NCBI RefSeq assembly: GCF_005281835.1
Contig: NZ_RZIS01000009.1
Location: 1 to 64,000 of the forward strand
Length of the DNA: 64,000 nucleotides
DNA from: Vibrio profundi
GTDB taxonomy: Bacteria > Pseudomonadota > Gammaproteobacteria > Enterobacterales > Vibrionaceae
Direction of reading: 5' to 3'
Shown: positions 33,764 to 42,286 of the stretch, in pieces
Position numbering within the stretch: the first letter of the stretch is position 1
Layout: each line of letters begins with the position of its first letter
The notes under the pieces: generated by a model
What the model was told of the DNA's origin: nothing
The model's input: the letters and a program-made list of their open reading frames with translations, nothing else
Databases searched by the model: none
Made by a program: the position numbers and the translations under genes

Positions 33764-34990
33764 CTAGATAAAGATGCGAGCGCGAATACCAAAGACCCAA
33801 GTACTCGATTCTGTAGAAAATGCAGGATCTTTTATGTATTGGATGTCAGGCGTCACTTGGATGAAGTTGTTGAGTGCCATGTTGTAGTAGATCTCAGACG
33901 TCACTTGAGTTGAGTTGCCAACACCATAAGCATCAGACAAATTTTCATTCACTTCACTCCAGTTAAGTGCGAAACCTAGATTGTTACCTTCACCCGCTAA
34001 TCCAAAGTAGCCAATCCCTGCGGATATCGATTTGTCGTAAAGCGCCACATCACCTTCAGAAAAACCGCCACGTAAGAAGGGCATGAGTTGAGGTGAGGCA
34101 AAATAGCTAGCTGAAAAGTTGATGCCTTGGCCGCTGTCTGTGTTAGTCAGGTTGTGTTGAGTTCCACCATCTAAATGCCATGCCGTTACGTGAATGTTGT
34201 CGGTGTATATTTGCTCTAGTGAGGCCGTCCAACCAAATTCAAACGTAGTAAACAGCTTGTGATCGTTAAACAAGGTGTCAAAGCCGTCTCCAGGCTCATC
34301 TGATTTTCCCTTACCGTCAGCAACGCCTGCGACAATGTAGAAGTTGTTATTTAGCATATGCCCAGCAGCAAGACCAAGAATACCGTCGTCTGGTAGGCCA
34401 ATGGCTCCGCCACCGGTACTAAAGGCCAGATTGGTGAAGCCAGTCCAAGGGCTAGCGAGCGCATAGGTGTCAACATAGTCTGTGGTGTCTAGATAACCGA
34501 CCATAAACGATGTTTTCCCACCATTGAGCTTTTGCTTCCAATACAAGTTGGTTAATCTGCCGCCTTGGTCACTGTATGCTGGGCCAATCATTCCAGCATA
34601 GCCTAACCCGTTACCAATAAATGCAAACTCTTTAGGTGATAAATCACTGTAGGAATGGCGGTGTTCAACTTTCCAAACCAGACCACCAGTATTCCCTGAC
34701 TCTAATCCGATGAGATTCCATGAGCCATAGAAGCGAGCAACACCAGCAGAGGCTTCTTCGTCGCCACCGGAGGTGGGATCAGTCGCGGTTAAGCCGAGGA
34801 TTTGATAATCCAAACCAAACGTTAGGTTTTGCTGAGATGCCAAGCTTTCTCGCCAAGTTTGTTTCTGCCTCGCATTATCTGCAATGGTGTTGTCTACGGC
34901 ATCTGGGCCGCCGAAGTTTGTATCGGCAAAGGCGCCAAAACTAATGGTTGGGAGAAGTAGAGAATATAGAACTTTAGGGAAACGATGCAT
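33764..34990 (-). CDS. OprB-like carbohydrate-selective porin
   Basis: A signal peptide (1-22, ending GAFA) and a beta-barrel of about 385 residues ending in the aromatic-poor but hydrophobic FGIRARIFI. The pattern WKVEHRHSYSDLSPKEFAFIGNGLGYAG, then LTNLYWKQKLNGGKTSFMVGYLDTTDYVDTYALASPWTGF, is that of the OprB family, which lets sugars or other small solutes through the outer membrane. It is the last gene of a three-gene minus-strand group with the DUF3299 protein and the amidohydrolase. The substrate is probably what the amidohydrolase processes, but this cannot be read from sequence. Confidence 0.85.
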   Translation of the reverse strand: MHRFPKVLYSLLLPTISFGAFADTNFGGPDAVDNTIADNARQKQTWRESLASQQNLTFGLDYQILGLTATDPTSGGDEEASAGVARFYGSWNLIGLESGNTGGLVWKVEHRHSYSDLSPKEFAFIGNGLGYAGMIGPAYSDQGGRLTNLYWKQKLNGGKTSFMVGYLDTTDYVDTYALASPWTGFTNLAFSTGGGAIGLPDDGILGLAAGHMLNNNFYIVAGVADGKGKSDEPGDGFDTLFNDHKLFTTFEFGWTASLEQIYTDNIHVTAWHLDGGTQHNLTNTDSGQGINFSASYFASPQLMPFLRGGFSEGDVALYDKSISAGIGYFGLAGEGNNLGFALNWSEVNENLSDAYGVGNSTQVTSEIYYNMALNNFIQVTPDIQYIKDPAFSTESSTWVFGIRARIFI

Positions 34991-35040
34991 TTTATCACCA
35001 CTGTATTTGTTTTTGTTATGTCTGCTTGAGCTATTTGGCT

Positions 35041-35703
35041 CTAATAAAAATCTACGTTTGCAGCGTTCATTGAATAAAGCGTTGAAACTTCTGCTTCACC
35101 GTCGACATAGCTAATGTCTAGGTTGGAACGTTTACTCGTCAGCTTGCCTTCAATCCACATTGGCGTTGAAAGTGACTCCACTTCGATACCTTGTGGATAG
35201 TTGACTAATATCATTTGGTTGGCAGGAGGAGGCGGGGTATGTATACAAGCCCCAGCAGTTGGTACGAACAAGAACTTAGTGACCTTAGAACCGTCGAAGT
35301 CGACAGGAGTGATATATCCTGGAACGCGGTGAGTTTCGTCCAAAATCTCATTGTTTACTTGGGTCGCTAACACTTTACGTTGAGCGGTGATTTGTTCACG
35401 CAAAGAGAGCAAATGTTCAATATCGACATTGGCTTTTTCTAAGCGAGCCTTAGATTCAACATACTCCTTTCTAAGTTCTTCGGAAGGTGATCCATTTGGG
35501 TCACTCTTAGCCTGCAAATATTTAGCGACGTATGCTAAGTCATCAACTTGATTTACGTTTAAAGATTTGAAAGGGTCTTCAATCGTAGCGACATTTGGTC
35601 TTAGTTCTTCCCAATAGGTATAAGCGATATCACTGGCGAAAGAAGTAAGTGGAATGATAGAAAATATTGCGCTTAAGAAAAGCTTGCGACTTAAAGAAAT
35701 CAT
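35041..35703 (-). CDS. DUF3299-family exported protein
   Basis: A signal peptide (residues 1-23, ending TSFA before SDIAY) directs export. The DUF3299 core is visible: IAYTYWEELRPN at the start and PGYITPVDFDGSKVTKFLFV then PTAGACIHTPPPPANQMI, with a cysteine-histidine pair (GACIHT) that may bind metal. About 220 residues; function unknown in the literature I know. ATG 35703 starts the signal peptide; TTG 35709 is two codons earlier. It is 50 bases ahead of the porin gene and 77 bases behind the amidohydrolase gene, all on one strand. Confidence 0.88.
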   Translation of the reverse strand: MISLSRKLFLSAIFSIIPLTSFASDIAYTYWEELRPNVATIEDPFKSLNVNQVDDLAYVAKYLQAKSDPNGSPSEELRKEYVESKARLEKANVDIEHLLSLREQITAQRKVLATQVNNEILDETHRVPGYITPVDFDGSKVTKFLFVPTAGACIHTPPPPANQMILVNYPQGIEVESLSTPMWIEGKLTSKRSNLDISYVDGEAEVSTLYSMNAANVDFY

Positions 35704-35780
35704 ATTCAAACAGCCATAGAAAATGAAAATAACAGATGTTGAAAATAGCGAGAGTAGGGGCTACCTACTCTCGTTTGGTA

Positions 35781-37109
35781 TTACAGGGTGTTTTTGTAAA
35801 CTTTCCCGTCTTTCATGATGTATTGGAACTTTTCTTTGTATTGATTAAGCACTTCAATATCTTCAAGAGGGTTACCGTCAATTAGAATTAAATCAGCGTA
35901 AGAACCAGCTTCGATTTTACCGAGTGAACCGTATTTGTATGGGTTCATACCGCCACTCCAGCTTAATACTTCTGCAGCATTAGATGTGCCCATCTTCATG
36001 ATTTCGAACGGGGTAAAGCCTGCCTTTTGCATGTAGGTCATGTTCTCTGCTTGAGCCATGTTGTAAGCAGGGCCGAACATATCACCACCAGTTACAACCA
36101 ATAGTTCATGCTTCTTCGCCCACTTAAACATTTGCAATGCGCCTTCGTATACGCTGGCTGCTTTTGTTTTTTGGTCTGGGCTAAAGAAAGTAATCGATTC
36201 AGGATCTGCGAATGCTTTTAGTGACATAACCGCTTGTGCTGACAATGCCACGCCTTCTTTCTTCATGCGTTTAATTGTGTCTTCAGAAACTAGGAAATTG
36301 TGTTCTATAGTTCTGACGCCTGCATCTATCGCACGGTTAACGGAGCGATCGTGATAAGCGTGAACCGTAACGTAAGTGCCGTAGTCTTTTGCAACTTCAA
36401 CTGCGGTTTCTAATTCCTCTACCGACATTTGAGTCATGTGGATCGGATCAAATTCACTTGCAACGCCACCGCCAGCCATCACTTTGATTTGAGTCGCGCC
36501 TGCTCTTAGGTTCTGGCGAACCGCGCGTCGAACCTCTGTCTTACCATCTACGATATAACCCACGCCATGTCTTTCTAGATCGTCAACTGCACCTGGTTGG
36601 TCATTGAAGCTACCGGTATCGGCGTGGCCACCAGTTTGGCTAATAAAGCCACCAGAAGGGAAGATTCGTGGGCCGTCGATTAGGCCATTGTTTACAGCTT
36701 TCGCTACACCCAGAACGTTACAGCCAGTGTCACGCGCTGTTGTAAAACCTTGTTCAAGATATTGCTGCATAGAGACATAAGTACGTGCACCCATCGCCAT
36801 TTGGTCGTAATCATCTCGGCCTACGAGCATACCTTCTTGAAAGCAAAGGTGAGAGTGCATATCGATAAGACCAGGGATCATCGTTTTACCCTGACCATCA
36901 ACGACAGTGGCATCGGCCATTTCGATAGGTGACTCAGAAATTTTGGTGATTTTGTTATCGACAACCAAAACATGATGATCTTCATAAAGTTTGTTGTCAG
37001 TACCATTGAAGATATCAACGTTGGTAAACAAAGTGGATGCTGCATTAACTGAGAAAGCTAAAGAGCATGACACTGCGAGGGCTGAAATCTTAAGACTCTT
37101 GTGTTTCAT
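35781..37109 (-). CDS. Exported metal-dependent amidohydrolase (imidazolonepropionase/prolidase-like)
   Basis: The full metal ligand set of an amidohydrolase is visible: HxH in PGLIDMHSHLCF (about residues 85-96), a carboxylated-lysine motif in TQIKVMAGGG (about 209), His in VTVHAYHD and TIEHNFL, and Asp in VVTGGDMF. A signal peptide (1-23) makes it periplasmic. Such enzymes hydrolyse dipeptides, hydantoins or N-acyl compounds; the substrate is not defined. ATG 37109 follows AAAGGTG. It is probably the first gene of the operon that ends with the porin, with an AraC gene just upstream on the same strand. Confidence 0.9.
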   Translation of the reverse strand: MKHKSLKISALAVSCSLAFSVNAASTLFTNVDIFNGTDNKLYEDHHVLVVDNKITKISESPIEMADATVVDGQGKTMIPGLIDMHSHLCFQEGMLVGRDDYDQMAMGARTYVSMQQYLEQGFTTARDTGCNVLGVAKAVNNGLIDGPRIFPSGGFISQTGGHADTGSFNDQPGAVDDLERHGVGYIVDGKTEVRRAVRQNLRAGATQIKVMAGGGVASEFDPIHMTQMSVEELETAVEVAKDYGTYVTVHAYHDRSVNRAIDAGVRTIEHNFLVSEDTIKRMKKEGVALSAQAVMSLKAFADPESITFFSPDQKTKAASVYEGALQMFKWAKKHELLVVTGGDMFGPAYNMAQAENMTYMQKAGFTPFEIMKMGTSNAAEVLSWSGGMNPYKYGSLGKIEAGSYADLILIDGNPLEDIEVLNQYKEKFQYIMKDGKVYKNTL

Positions 37110-37315
37110 TTAGACACCTTTAATTATCCATACGCACGGGTGATCCGCATTGCGTAACAATCCATACTATTGTCAGTGTTACGAAGCTAGCGTGAGTCAA
37201 TATGAAACATATGTAACTCATTGCTAACATTCATTAACTTAGGAGTAATATTGGCATTCATCAAGGAGAGATAATTGCCATTTGGTGACATTAAGAGCCG
37301 AAAATGAAGTGAATT

Positions 37316-38356
37316 TTATGATTTTTTCGAAATGATAGATTTTCGATACTGACTTGGTGTCATATGGGTCAAGCGTTTGAACGCTCGAGTAAAATGAGCA
37401 GAGTCAGAATAGCCCATTCTGGCTGCGATTACGGTTATGGGAAGTGAATCACATTTAATTAGCTCGATCATTTGTTCAAGTACCATACTTTCAATGACTT
37501 CGCTGTAAATCGCGCTTTCTTTTTCGAGCTTTCTTTGAATCGTTCTGACGTTAATATTGAGGATCTGAGATGCCATTTTTATAGGGAGCTTTCCCATCGA
37601 AAGGTATGGTTTAACTGCAAGTTTAAAGGAGGGTAAGAAACCTGTTATTGCCGTTTTTGAAATGTCGGCCGTAGAAGGACGTTTACGAACTTGGCTCACC
37701 GGCGCTTTCATTAATGCCGTAGGTATGTGCAGCGCAGTCACATCCCGCCCCGTAAAAAACTGTGCGTTAGACAGCTCAGGGAGTCGAGCGAAATCCTGAT
37801 GTTCCTCACTGGTGATTCCGATCTCACTAGGCTGCCATTTGTGATTGGTCAGTGTTCTTAATAACTCAGACATGAAGACGACAGAGAACATTTCCCCATA
37901 CTTAAACCAAATTTCATCTCTTCCGGTTTTGTCTCTTACTAACCACCATTTTCCCCCTGCGTATTGGGTATACACTTTGGCGTTGCTGGAGTGCTTTTTT
38001 AAATGTGTTGAAAACTCGTCTAAGGCTTCCTTTAAAGAGTGGCCTTGAGTAAGTTGAGAAACAAATTTAGGTATGTAGACGTTTTTGCATGCACTCCAGA
38101 TTAATACTCCGAAGTTTTCACTGGATGTTTTACTGCCCAGTACTTGCATCAAGTTTTTGAGTGTGGATTCCGGTACATGAGAGTAATCGCTTTGAGGAGA
38201 TTGGATATCTCCGGGAATTTTTGACTCTTTAAGGAGTGAGTAGATGTTTTCATCAATCTCTTTAAATAAACTTACGAAAAATTCGACATGTTCTCTTTCT
38301 ACGACATGAACGATATCGTGTTTTGGGGTGTGAGTGTGCTGTGAAGTAGGCGACAT
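37316..38356 (-). CDS. AraC-family regulator, Arabinose_bd type (second copy)
   Basis: A 346-residue paralogue of the regulator at 23933 in layout: ligand domain (about 25-210) and a C-terminal double helix-turn-helix (about 250-340) with LPIKMASQILNINVRTIQRKLE and ITVIAARMGYSDSAHFTRAFKRLTHMTPSQYRK. It precedes the amidohydrolase-DUF3299-porin genes on the same strand, so it probably controls them. The 206-base gap between them has two copies of CATTCATYAA (37228-37237, 37255-37264) that could be operators. The consensus motif of the other regulon is absent here. Confidence 0.9.
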   Translation of the reverse strand: MSPTSQHTHTPKHDIVHVVEREHVEFFVSLFKEIDENIYSLLKESKIPGDIQSPQSDYSHVPESTLKNLMQVLGSKTSSENFGVLIWSACKNVYIPKFVSQLTQGHSLKEALDEFSTHLKKHSSNAKVYTQYAGGKWWLVRDKTGRDEIWFKYGEMFSVVFMSELLRTLTNHKWQPSEIGITSEEHQDFARLPELSNAQFFTGRDVTALHIPTALMKAPVSQVRKRPSTADISKTAITGFLPSFKLAVKPYLSMGKLPIKMASQILNINVRTIQRKLEKESAIYSEVIESMVLEQMIELIKCDSLPITVIAARMGYSDSAHFTRAFKRLTHMTPSQYRKSIISKKS

Positions 38357-38493
38357 GAGACAGACGATTTAGCCAAAGTTACTTATTTTATAATCGACTA
38401 TTGGCGCTCAGTCTAGTGGTATGAGAGGAGTGTTAATGGTTTGGCAAGGAGAGGGCCCCAAAGCCTACGTGTAGACTTTGGGGAAAAGCTTAA

Positions 38494-38976
38494 CTACTGG
38501 GCGTAGTTGGGTAGTTCAGAACAGGCTACCTTTTCGCAAAAGTGGAGCATGCTAAATTGCGTAATCAGTAAAAACTCTTTGTCGTTCAGTGGAACGTATT
38601 CCATCGAGTCTGAAGAAAGTACAGAGCCTTCACTAATTAAAACCTTCTCATAGAAAGATAATTCACGATTAGGAATAATTTGTTCATGTGTATCTTCATC
38701 GAGAGAAATACCATGGTTGTCTATATGGTATGTTCCTGATGATGTAAACCCTACCTGTTTAGATGAAATATAAAGTAAGTCATAATTGTCATTCTTCTTA
38801 AACTCTAAATTAATTGATGACTGATTGTATATCTCGTTATTTTCCGGAGTAATAACCGTGGCGGCATTCGCTAAGTAGTGGCCTTTTAATTCAGGCTTGT
38901 TTACAAATGTGCTTATCCAGCCAAATACAATTCCAGAAATAGCAGAAAGAAGTAATGTTTTATTTAGATTATTCAC
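38494..38976 (-). CDS. Periplasmic partner of the ToxR-like regulator (VtrC/ToxS-like)
   Basis: A 160-residue protein with one N-terminal membrane helix (about 7-24, LLLSAISGIVFGWISTFV) and a beta-rich periplasmic domain (LEFKKNDNYDLLYISSK, GTYHIDNHGISLDE) that ends with two cysteines (HFCEKVACSEL). Its position, overlapping the regulator by 8 bases, size and topology match ToxS and VtrC, the small effector partners that bind bile salts or stabilise their regulator. Sequence identity to either cannot be judged here. The cysteine pair could form a disulfide in the periplasm. Confidence 0.75.
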   Translation of the reverse strand: MNNLNKTLLLSAISGIVFGWISTFVNKPELKGHYLANAATVITPENNEIYNQSSINLEFKKNDNYDLLYISSKQVGFTSSGTYHIDNHGISLDEDTHEQIIPNRELSFYEKVLISEGSVLSSDSMEYVPLNDKEFLLITQFSMLHFCEKVACSELPNYAQ

Positions 38977-39631
38977 AAGTTACTCCTTCAAATTCTCTAG
39001 GGAAGCTTAGTGATTTTCCTTCACTGTCTATGATTATTTTGCGATCCTTATATTCATATAGAGTCACATTGTATAGTTTATTAAATGACAGCTCATCTGA
39101 ATCTAAAGTACAAGTTAAGTAATAGCTTTCAACTAATTCTGATTTATTTACGCTTTTATTTATCTGATTGAAAGTAAAATGCGAAGCAACTGCAGAAGCA
39201 ATAAATATTAATGAAGCAATAATCAGAGTCTTCGAGCTCTTTTTAGTTTCAACTTGTTCACTCGCTTGCTCTATTTCTTGAGTCGCTTCTGCTCTTCCTT
39301 CTTTCACGTCACCAGAAAAGCGATAGCCCTTACCGCGCTCTGTCACGATAATAGAACCGTTTTTGTCTTCTAGTGCTTTTCGGCAAATAGAGATGGTTTG
39401 CATCAGGCTACCATCTTCCACAAATATTCCTTTGGAAACCCATACGGTGTCGATTAATACCTGACGGGTGATTACCTCATTTGGATGCTCAAAAAAGAAC
39501 TTTAAGAGTTCAGATTCGTTAGAACCGATTGGGTAGGTGCGTCCTGTCTTAATGTGGTGGATTTCGCTCTCGGCTAAATCAACCTGGATATCATCATTGA
39601 CAATAAATTCAGCGGACATTGTTGTTCTCAT
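38969..39631 (-). CDS. Membrane-bound ToxR/VtrA-like transcriptional regulator
   Basis: Domains in order: a winged helix (Trans_reg_C, about 15-107; ITRQVLIDTVW, GSLMQTISICRKAL and TERGKGYRFSG are diagnostic), a linker of about 25 residues, a single membrane helix (about 135-152, TLIIASLIFIASAVASHF) and a short periplasmic domain (about 155-220) with two cysteines (YLTCTL and GVTCE). ToxR in vibrios has the same plan and a disulfide in its periplasmic part. It is co-transcribed with the partner gene, 8 bases overlapping. The upstream region holds three phased TCAAA boxes, like ToxR sites. ATG 39631 or ATG 39619 may be the start. Confidence 0.85.
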   Translation of the reverse strand: MRTTMSAEFIVNDDIQVDLAESEIHHIKTGRTYPIGSNESELLKFFFEHPNEVITRQVLIDTVWVSKGIFVEDGSLMQTISICRKALEDKNGSIIVTERGKGYRFSGDVKEGRAEATQEIEQASEQVETKKSSKTLIIASLIFIASAVASHFTFNQINKSVNKSELVESYYLTCTLDSDELSFNKLYNVTLYEYKDRKIIIDSEGKSLSFPREFEGVTCE

Positions 39632-39765
39632 GGTGGTAAGTGTTCTAACTGAAATATAACAAATGTGAGTAGAAATATAAACAAAGAAGGAGATTAGATA
39701 TTTATGAGCTAAGTAATTAAATCTAAAGGCGGATTATAGCTCATTGAGCTTTGGTGATAAATGTT

Positions 39766-39799
39766 TTTGAGGTTGTTTGAGGGTGTTTGAGGTGTCTGA
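39766..39799 (-). promoter_or_regulatory. ToxR-box-like repeats: three TCAAA at 10-bp spacing
   Basis: On the minus strand the sequence carries TCAAA at 39786-39790, 39776-39780 and 39766-39770, each separated by exactly five bases. This is TNAAA-N5-TNAAA, the reported ToxR consensus, repeated three times on one helix face. A fourth, degenerate TCAGA lies at 39795-39799. The array sits about 140 bases upstream of the ToxR-like gene and about 270 bases upstream of volA, so it could serve either or both. Confidence 0.65.
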
Positions 39800-40066
39800 G
39801 GGGGCGGGTTATTAGATCATTAACGCATGAAGCTGATTTAGTGGGTGTGGGAAAAGTAGTCAAAACTCTTGCACAGTTTCTGTTGGGCAAATGCCTAAAA
39901 CGATGAGGTGATTTACTCAAGTACGCAGTATCGAAATCGAATGTACTAAACCCTTTATGAAACCTGAAAGGCAAGTCACTTTAAATTCGAGCCTGCGACA
40001 GTCTCTCCAATAACAAGACCCTATTGTCGCATCGCTAAATGCTTAGATAATAAAAAAGGATACGCT

Positions 40067-42286
40067 TTGTTTAATTATAATAAGTCATATTTATATGGAC
40101 TAATGGCCATCGCATTATTCGGTTGTCAGTCCGATGATGAATCTAGCAATGACCCTGTCTCGGTTTTTGTTCCTTATAACATTCAAGAATTGCCTAAACC
40201 TAATGATGGTTATGGCTACGATAATGATGGCACTATTTCTGGTGTGGGTGAACCGACCGCAGCATTAGCGTCAGATTTTGATGCTTATTATCAGGATTAT
40301 AATAATTCTTACGCCGCTTTAGATGGCTGGGGGCTATGTGCTGAGCCAATCTTAATTCCATTACAAAGTATAGATTCAAATAAACGTTTTCCTTTAGATG
40401 AAAATTCGCTTGAAGGTAACGTGGTACTTATGGATTCTGACGGCAATGAAATTCCTACAGAACTAAGCTCTGACGGTTCAAATGTAATTATACAATGTGA
40501 GTCAGGGCTAGAGGAAAATACCGAATATTTTATAGTTGTAACAGATGAAGTTAAAACTGAGTTTGGTGAGTCATTAAAAGCAGATTCTAGTTTTACAGAG
40601 CTATTAACTTCACCTGTACCTTTTGATGACCATAATAATATTGATTTAGCGGGGCAGGTTTCTAAAGCCATCTCTCTATTTAAAGGTGATGGAAATCCTG
40701 TTTACGCAGCGCAATTTAAAACTCAAAGCTCTTATGCACCATTAGATGCGATGAGAGAGAATCATATTAGTGAGGGTACTCAGTTCTCAAGAGAGATTAT
40801 CTTGGTTGATGATAATGAGAATGGGGCTAAATATGATTTATACACACAAAAGTTAAAAATACCTTTTTACTTGCCTTTTACGAAAGATCGTGAAGTTGAC
40901 TGTGCAGTGGATAGGTTTGACATGAAAGAGTCATGCCCACCGCTATATGAATGGATCACCACTGAAAGTGGCGGTTTTCCGACGGCTGCCGATCCCCTTC
41001 CTAAGGTCATTGAGTCTGAAATTATTACAACAGATATCTACACACCAGCAGACTGGAATAAAGTAGACAAACTCCCAGTGGTCATTTTTATTCACGGTGT
41101 TACTGGTGAAAAAGGTAACGCGTCTCTGATGGCTGAAGATTATACCAGGAAAGGCTACGCCGTTGTTGCAATCGATTTACCTTATCACGGTGAGCGAGTG
41201 CGTTGTGAGGGCGGTGAGTGGGAGCGCAATAAGTGTAAATACGATGAGATCAGCGCCAGAGCAAATAAAGCTTACTATATTAATATTGATTCCCCGCTCG
41301 CGCTACGTTCTAACTTACAACAGTCTGTTTCAGACAACCTTGGCTTGCGTTATGCGTTAAATTTCGAAGATTGGGTCGACAAGCAGAATATCCATTTGGT
41401 TGGGCAATCACTGGGTGGAATCATGTCGGTGATGGTGAGCGAATTCAGTTGGGACGATCAAAACTCTAATACTGGTTTCGAATTTGAAACCGTGAACTTC
41501 GTTGTTCCTGGGCAAGGACTCACTAACTTGACTTTGGCTTCCAAAACCCTTGGCCCAGAAATGTCAGAAGGCGTAAAAAAGTCTCCCGACGTTCAGCGCG
41601 CAATTGCAGAGACAGTACTCCCAGATATTTGTACGCCTGAAGCGAGCAATGAAGAATGTATTTTGGCTTTAGAAGAATTTGTTGACCAATCGCCAGAAAA
41701 TAAAGGATTAGTTCAACAGTTGGAAGACGATATCTTTGCTCTGCTTGAGACTGGTTTAAAGCAAGGTGTACAAGCCACTATCGACAGCTCCGATCCGGCT
41801 AGCTTTGTATCTCGTCAAAGAGAAAATGATCAACCGACATTGGCGATTGCTGCTGTTGGAGATTGTGGCGAGACATGTGATGTTGGTGTTGATTATGCGG
41901 CAGATGTAGTTATTCCTAATTCAGATCCAAATAATATCAGAACAGGAACAGATCCTCTTATAAAAGCGCTCGGCTTAAAGACGATAACGGGTAGCACGGG
42001 TATTACCCAATCTGTCACGGACTCTAGAAGGGTTATTCGAGCAACTACAGGCGGGCACGGTACCTATCTATTCCCTTACGATGGGCCAGTTGACGAAAAT
42101 GGCTTGCCAACTCTACCTAGCCGCACGGATGAAGTGAGTGACGGAGTGACTGAACTTGAGTTTGTTACTGAGGCTACAGATATGCAGCAGGTTGCCGTTG
42201 CGTCAATGGTCGAAAGTAAAGGTGTGGAAGTTGTAATTACTAATGAAGATCACATCGAAACAGAGGTGCCTGCAAATGAAGAATAA
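40067..42286 (+). CDS. volA: VolA-type outer-membrane lysophospholipase (Pla-1/Cef-type lipase)
   Basis: A lipoprotein signal ends IALFGC, followed by the bacterial virulence-factor lipase N-terminal domain (about 30-290) and an alpha/beta-hydrolase (about 330-720). The hydrolase oxyanion region (VVIFIHGVTGEKGN) and nucleophile motif GQSLGG (Ser448) are visible. V. cholerae VolA is a surface-exposed lysophospholipase that releases fatty acids, and it is encoded next to fadL, as here (11-base overlap). TTG 40067 is the start because AAAAAGGA lies six bases ahead. The 739-residue length matches the family. Confidence 0.92.
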   Translation: MFNYNKSYLYGLMAIALFGCQSDDESSNDPVSVFVPYNIQELPKPNDGYGYDNDGTISGVGEPTAALASDFDAYYQDYNNSYAALDGWGLCAEPILIPLQSIDSNKRFPLDENSLEGNVVLMDSDGNEIPTELSSDGSNVIIQCESGLEENTEYFIVVTDEVKTEFGESLKADSSFTELLTSPVPFDDHNNIDLAGQVSKAISLFKGDGNPVYAAQFKTQSSYAPLDAMRENHISEGTQFSREIILVDDNENGAKYDLYTQKLKIPFYLPFTKDREVDCAVDRFDMKESCPPLYEWITTESGGFPTAADPLPKVIESEIITTDIYTPADWNKVDKLPVVIFIHGVTGEKGNASLMAEDYTRKGYAVVAIDLPYHGERVRCEGGEWERNKCKYDEISARANKAYYINIDSPLALRSNLQQSVSDNLGLRYALNFEDWVDKQNIHLVGQSLGGIMSVMVSEFSWDDQNSNTGFEFETVNFVVPGQGLTNLTLASKTLGPEMSEGVKKSPDVQRAIAETVLPDICTPEASNEECILALEEFVDQSPENKGLVQQLEDDIFALLETGLKQGVQATIDSSDPASFVSRQRENDQPTLAIAAVGDCGETCDVGVDYAADVVIPNSDPNNIRTGTDPLIKALGLKTITGSTGITQSVTDSRRVIRATTGGHGTYLFPYDGPVDENGLPTLPSRTDEVSDGVTELEFVTEATDMQQVAVASMVESKGVEVVITNEDHIETEVPANEE

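Noticed and set aside
39741..39974. A 77-residue minus-strand frame upstream of volA
   Set aside because: It lies across the ToxR-like boxes, has no ribosome site and no recognisable sequence.
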